From NCBI GenBank assembly GCA_034698045.1, contig JAQGAU010000040.1:1-50727 (forward strand): a stretch of 50,727 nt of DNA, read 5' to 3'. Source of the DNA: Paramacrobiotus richtersi. Taxonomy: Eukaryota > Tardigrada > Eutardigrada > Parachela > Macrobiotidae. This document shows positions 45,600-50,727 of this stretch, one piece after another. The notes below the pieces were generated by a model, which was given only the letters and a program-made list of their open reading frames with translations, was not told where the DNA came from and made no database searches. Each line of letters starts with the position of its first letter. Position 1 is the stretch's first letter. The position numbers and the translations under genes are program-made.

Positions 45600-46813
45600 A
45601 TATAATAATTAATATGCGAATTTAATACGTATCCAGCGCCCGGAAAAAGTAAGGCAATAAACTTTGATTAATTATTAACTAATAAAGCTTAATTGTAGGC
45701 TTTGCAAAAACTTCCAAATTAAAACATAACGATACCCCAATCATAAACATTACCCGTAAATAAATATTAGACACACAATTCTCTAGCTAAACTTCCATTC
45801 GTCTTGAATGCAAATGCTCATAAGGCTGTGACGAACAAATTCAAAATTGAATCAAACTTGCCAAAATTTAGTTTAAAATTCATTCGTATCATGCAGCCGT
45901 ACAAATTTCTGAAAAATTCTATAGCATTACGAAACCCAAAAGATATTAATAATCCAGGTGAACAAAATCAAAAAAACTGCTGTATACCAACTGAATTTTA
46001 GTATAACCGGTTTTTCAAAACTTTTTTGATTCACAATTCCAAAAAGTGCGAAAACACTCTACAGTACACGGAAGGTAAGCCGGTCACGGCAGTGATGAAC
46101 AATTTACCAAAGTACTTACGTAATGCCGCTAATGGACAACAGAATCACGACAAAATAATAATAATGTAATTCCTACGAGGCGTACTTGTACTGCCGACAC
46201 GTACCATTCAATGGCAATTATGGCATTAATATTATTTAAAAAAACAGAATTCCACATGAACTGGTATTGCATATCAACAAAGAACATCAAGTTGATGGAG
46301 CGTATATATAAAGACCAAGACAATCGGGTTATTCACACTTATTCTTGTATGAAAAACAGCGAGCAAAACAAATTATTATTATTGATGTTCACGTCATCAA
46401 TCACAGTCAGATAATAGTTATATATATAAAACCATTTCCAGCGCAAAATCTCGGGATAATAAAAACTAGAATATTCGTTCCATTTCGTTTCAGCTGGGCA
46501 GTCATGAGTCATGATGACTCGCAGCCGCCCCACTCCCCAGGTGGCCGTTACCTTCAGCAGGTTTTGGTCGAGCGAGTACTTGTAGGCTCGTACCCTATTA
46601 CTTACATCTTTATTAGTTTTTCGTCGAGCCGCTGAATCGTTCTTGAATCTTGCGGGGAAATTGTAAACTGGTAACAGATTTCGCAGTTCAAAGCATAGTT
46701 GTAAGTTGAGTGAGAAGCCATTGCCTCAAGTAGTCGATTGTACGAACTGTGAATCTTTTTCCGATTCTGATTACGTGGTATCGTTCTTGTAATATTGGAG
46801 AGTTGAAACGAGG
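45600..46813. other. AT-rich intergenic stretch
   Basis: No supported gene. The sequence is strongly AT-rich with ATAATTAATAT-type runs, short open frames and no clear exon borders. Confidence 0.45.
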
Positions 46814-49800
46814 ATGGAAGAAGCGAGTGTCTGTGTTTTACGGGGGACTAGCAGCGATGCTGTTACCAACATGAACAGGCGCACTTTGGACTCGGATTCC
46901 GGCTTGGGTGCGGGATCCGAAGATGTGAGTCTGCACAAAATAATTCAGAAATTTAATATCACTTTGTCAGGAATAATTATTGGAACAATGGCTGGGTGTT
47001 TGAATAATAACTTCGCGCTGACAAATTAGGAAGTGGGAAACTGTGGAAAAGGACGCACGAATCCGCTGACGTCTTTATTGACGGTTTGCGTGTTTAAATT
47101 TTAGTTTGTAAGATTAAAGATTGCATTTGGAACTCGTGTAAAGCAACGCAGTACATCGGCTTCTGGCTTTGTAGGACGAAGAAAGTGCTTTGGAAACTGG
47201 GTGGCTGGAGATTCGACATTTAGACGTATGTCAAGCGGACATAGGCATTTCGCCCAAGGAGACGACACGCCGCCTTACTGAATCACAGGTAAGGTTGCCT
47301 TCAAAATTGAAAATTGTTTGTTAATGAATTATAAAATTTTAACAGTAAAATCGAATTACAAAATACTGATAATTACTTATTATTTTACTAAATAATTTTT
47401 ATTAATAACTAGGAGGAAAAATTATAATTATCAAAGGAAAACTGCGTGATCATCAAAGGAAAATTCCAAATGAAAATTTTGCGTGAAAATTGTCGTGAGT
47501 TGGTCCATTGTTGTCTCTCTGGTTGGCATGTGTTGAGATTCTACGTTTGGTTGATAGCTAGTGAATCCACAATCAACTGAAATTTACCTATTACTCTCTT
47601 CGATCTGTTATCTGTAAAAGTATTTTAAATGCCAAATTTTACGAAATTTTAGAATTTCATCGGGCATGTACAGTAGGTGCTTTAGATTGTTTTAATTTTG
47701 ATTTCTTGAGCACATGTGCAAAATTAGGATTCGCTTTTTGACTTTTTTCTGTTTCGTGGCATCGTGCCTATGGTTAATTAATTGTGATTGAGAGGAAGTG
47801 AAAATGAAAAAAATCTGGAAATCTGAGAAAATGAAAAAATACGGCTTTTATTGCAGGACGGAGAAAGCGGTCTGGGAACAGCGGGCCAACAGGAACAAGG
47901 ACAACTGACGAATGTTCCGGCTGCAGCGAGGTGCGTCCTTTTCCGGATTTTATGACATTTAATTAATTTATTTAATTAATAATAGTATTTATCAGGAGCA
48001 TTCAAGTTAATTTAACCAATAGCTGTGTTTTAATGATGGTATCTGGGAATATTTTTATTTCTTATTTTAATGATCTTTAACAAATTATAAATTTACATAT
48101 AAATTATAAATTTCATAACATTTGCAGTTGCCTGATACCTTCCTGACGAAGCCGGCTTGCTGTGTTCAACGGTTTTTGCGTTATTCTTCAGTTACTTTGC
48201 TGTTGTAAATTTTTTTATTACATAATTATAAATTAATTATTAAATAATATAAATTATTCACAATTACATAAGTACCACAACTCTACTGTTTCTATTATAC
48301 AAAAACACTTTCAGTACACTGGACATGCTGCCCGTGGGAAGGAGCATTGATGCGGGCGCTTGTATTATCGTGGCAAATTTGTCTTACCATCCGCGGTCGA
48401 CACTGGAAGAGTGGTTCGGACCCTACCTGAATGTCATCCGCCATTTGCTCTCCTTGTCCCGCGGATACATTGTCATCCCGAAACTGGGACGGTTGTGCGA
48501 CGAACGCGTTCCCTCTCCTTGTCTGGAGGTGTGCCGGATGGTCTCGCAACGTCCACTGCAGCTGCACAGCGTTCTGGTCATCTTCGGCACGAACATGCCG
48601 AGCCGAGCCATGTTCTCTGAATTCAGCGAAATCGTGCAAGATGGCTGCTCGAGTCTGGGTGAACTCATCACGGAACGGAACCAACAAGAGCAGATTTTTT
48701 GGCTGGGGTTCTTCGGCGTCCGATGGAATTGTGGGGTGCTGAGGAAAGGGCAAGACAGTGAGTTGTTGTCGTCCCCGCCACAGGACTGGATTCATCTCGA
48801 AGATGCCGCGTCGTTTGATCGCCTGCAGCATCTGGCTTCGGAGATTGACAAAGCCTTTCCTCTGTGTACGGATGAACAACCTGTGATGTAAGTCGGCTCA
48901 GGTAACTGATGTAACTCTGTGATGTACGTAGACTCAGGAAGGAAACCTCAAGGTAAAAAAAATACCTAGTGGGTTCCGTTTTGGGTGGTTCACAAAGAAA
49001 CTTGTTTGCTTCAAAATCGCAGATGTGTATCGTTACCGCATATGCTACACATGATAGAAAAGGTATTGCTCTACCTTTATACGCTCCCATGATAATGGAG
49101 TGCTGACTATGAAACATTGGTACTGTCAGAATGCGTAAAATTTGTATGAAATTGCTAAAATAATTTATTTTTCTTCTTTCCGTATCGCGATATGTTGGGA
49201 AGGTTTACAAGCTTTAAGTTTCTATTTATTTGCCTTTCATCATGGGCAGGAATTATCTTGTTTATTTTACGCTATTTATCGTAATAATTTATCATATTAT
49301 ATTGACCTTTCATCATCTACGTAACAAGCTGTTAAAAGACTGCAGAAACTTTCCTGGAATTGTCATCCTCTAGGGGGCTCTGGCCGAGCTTTTCAGGATT
49401 TTTGTTGATTGAGCATTACGTAACACTGCCGTTTAATCGAGATTTTTGATACGTGTTCTGAAATAGCTAATACTTTAGAATAGATAATAATTCAAGATTG
49501 CGTTCTGCAGAATCGGCTTGCAGCCCCATCCAGTGGCCGTTGTGATGGAGCATTTCTCCCAGATGGATGATTCTCCCGCGACGAGAACCTTATGGAACGG
49601 GCCCTGGATCGAGCTGCTGTCGCATGTTTTACCGGGGAGGAACGGTTTTGTGGTACAGCCAGAAGCCGTCAACCCGTTTAGTGCGGAAGATCCACCAATC
49701 CTCAGATCCTGCAAGTTGTAAAGGCCAGCAGTGATAACGCCGAGAAGGGAAAGACCTCGTTGCGCACGGTCCTCTTCTTCATAAGCCGCGGAAAAGCAGG

Positions 49801-50226
49801 ACCTCTGCCGAGCCCTTTTGGCGACACTGACACTATCGATAAAGATGAGGTGAAAGCCTACATCCAAACGGTTTTCGACTATTGGCTGCAAGCGCCGCCC
49901 CGTTGGCTTCGTATCCCGATCAAAATACCGGTTTGTACATCTGCTTCTGAACACGTGTCACGTGGTAATAGTGTTATGGGCGCTTGTGGTGTTAGGTTTA
50001 TTGGATTTACGCAGTCGGTGCGGGATGGATCGGTGGAGTTGTCAGTCCGAAGAAACAACGAACGCGAGCGGCCCGGAAACAAAAGGAGCGAGACGGAAGC
50101 GGCAGTTCGGTGGCGGACCGTAAAGATTTCGACGTCACGGTGCTGAAAAAGTGGAACACTACCGCTTATGGTCGACAGTCTCGACGCAAACTTCGAATGC
50201 TGGCCAATCGGGCTCAGGTTTTGTGA
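46814..50226 (+). CDS. Seven-exon gene, possible degenerate VWA-like domain
   Basis: Proposed exons are 46814-46924, 47175-47288, 47857-47930, 48315-48887, 49511-49652, 49706-49930 and 49996-50226. Phases match throughout, giving 489 residues. Exons 1-3 encode an acidic, glutamine-rich stretch in which SGLG recurs (DSDSGLGAGSED, DGESGLGTAG). Exon 4 has alternating hydrophobic strands (ACIIVANLSYHP, LHSVLVIFGTNMPSR) and ends in DAASFDRLQHLASEIDKAF, resembling the last helix of von Willebrand A domains. The metal-site DxSxS motif is absent, so the assignment is weak. Exon 6 adds RTVLFFISRGKAG and KAYIQTVFDYWLQAPPRWLR. Exon 7 has a short hydrophobic stretch (VYWIYAVGAGWIGGVV) and a basic tail (SPKKQRTRAARKQKERD). 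Exons 1-4 are fairly safe; the 53-bp intron 5 and the start of exon 7 are less sure. No signal peptide is seen. Confidence 0.55.
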
Positions 50227-50642
50227 TTCCCGCAGTCCAAGGCAGCCAGGCCGTTTTTAGAGTTTGCATTGCTTTGATGCCTGACTACCGCTTGTATGTC
50301 GACTATTTCTTTATGTTAATCAGCTCTCCTAGTGCTACTTAGCAGGAAATCATTGTTGCTCGTCAGTTGTCCGTTTCTGTCAGCAAACTTTGTGAGCAAA
50401 CGAGTAGAAAGTATCCAGTAGCTGTCTAATCAAAATTGGGCGGAACGCCGGAAGCGGTTGCACACAATGCTAGCAAATTCGAGAAAGAAGGAAATAGTAT
50501 AATTGTATCTAAGCAGCACTACTGTTCCACAAACCAGTCTGGTCCAGCCATTGGCGCCGTTTACTTGACCTCCTGATACAATCTATGAGGGACGAAATCC
50601 AGTTTAGATGCTTTTAAAACTCAACCTTCTTTCTGTTATTGA
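50227..50642. other. Stretch without a supported gene
   Basis: No supported gene after the stop of the seven-exon gene. Short open frames only. Confidence 0.4.
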
Positions 50643-50705
50643 GGGACTAAAGTTCGCTTTAGTCTCTGTTAATTGTGGGAGAGCGATCCTCCCACTAGCG
50701 CTAAT
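50643..50705. repeat. Two adjacent hairpins at the window edge
   Basis: Hairpin 1 is GGGACTAAAG, loop TTCG, CTTTAGTCTC (50643-50666): ten pairs with one G-T. Hairpin 2 is GTGGGAG, loop AGCGATC, CTCCCAC (50675-50695): seven perfect pairs. TAGCGCTAAT follows at 50696-50705 and repeats ten bases of the right end of the DIRS-like element. It may be a transposon end or a structured RNA; the window stops too soon to tell. Confidence 0.5.
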
Positions 50706-50727
50706 TGCAGTCCGTATGCCGGCATTG

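Larger units (their letters stand above)
34063..45600. repeat. Tandem gene array, four units of about 2.8-3.1 kb
   Basis: Four same-orientation copies of one gene have start codons at 36166, 38994, 41802 and 44897. Coding exons, intron positions, about 330 bp of upstream flank and parts of the downstream flank (for example a CTTGACAAAAAG-type block at about 34310, 36745, 39590 and 43210) are shared. Copies 3 and 4 also share a longer upstream flank and similar exon 3 wording (SEESVEFPSPKRKSR), so they look like the closest pair. Copies 1 and 2 share SEVSV. Copies are diverged, not identical, which points to a settled array rather than an assembly artefact. Confidence 0.85.

Noticed and set aside
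48295..48879. Long minus-strand open frame of about 194 codons
   Set aside because: It lies opposite exon 4 of the seven-exon gene, which has splice borders, matching phases and a better protein pattern.
50669..50700. Helitron 3' end (hairpin followed by CTAG)
   Set aside because: The CTAG directly abuts the hairpin instead of lying several bases after it, and no Helitron 5' TC end or Rep/helicase gene is present.
1..50727. CRISPR arrays, bacterial operons or rRNA genes
   Set aside because: No regularly spaced direct repeats, no Shine-Dalgarno-led gene trains and no rRNA-like conserved stretches were seen; the introns show it is eukaryotic.

Overview
The window is eukaryotic. Genes are split by introns with GT...AG ends, many of them only 53-66 bp long, and the spacers are AT-rich. 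The gene content (arthropod-type gustatory-receptor-like proteins ending in a TYxxxxxQ motif, divergent rhodopsin-class chemoreceptor-like GPCRs, small introns, many relics) suggests a compact-genome ecdysozoan invertebrate. A tardigrade is a reasonable guess, but the sequence alone does not prove it. Exon models below were assembled by hand from splice consensus, reading phase and paralogue comparison.

Region 1 (1-13 kb) is mostly decaying sequence. The minus strand carries exon-like blocks broken by stops and frameshifts, including a recognisable KDM4-like JmjC domain at 2.9-4.1 kb. Around 11 kb the two halves of what looks like a PHR-type domain lie on opposite strands. Region 2 (13.06-17.45 kb) is a nearly intact DIRS-like retrotransposon with a zinc-finger gag, RT-RNase H, a tyrosine recombinase and short inverted terminal repeats. 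Region 3 (17.5-21.9 kb) is gene-poor, with one two-exon gene of unknown family.

Region 4 (21.9-34.1 kb) is a chemoreceptor-type neighbourhood: two tandem Gr-like seven-helix receptors, a secreted leucine-rich-repeat protein, and two paralogous GPCRs arranged head to head. In both receptor pairs one member has introns that its sister lacks, while the 3' introns match in position and phase.

Region 5 (34.5-45.3 kb) is the most striking part: four tandem same-strand copies of a six-exon gene for a basic, probably nuclear protein of about 334-358 residues. Its C-terminal region resembles a BEN domain; this is inference. Copies 1 and 3 look intact, copy 2 has a shifted last exon, and copy 4 has lost exons 2 and 6. 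A shared upstream module (GTACGTACGTAC plus CACATGTG) is kept in copies 1-3 and eroded in copy 4. A copied tail of the neighbouring GPCR gene lies inside the array. Region 6 (46.8-50.2 kb) holds a seven-exon gene with a possible degenerate von Willebrand A-like domain. Two adjacent perfect hairpins lie at the right edge.
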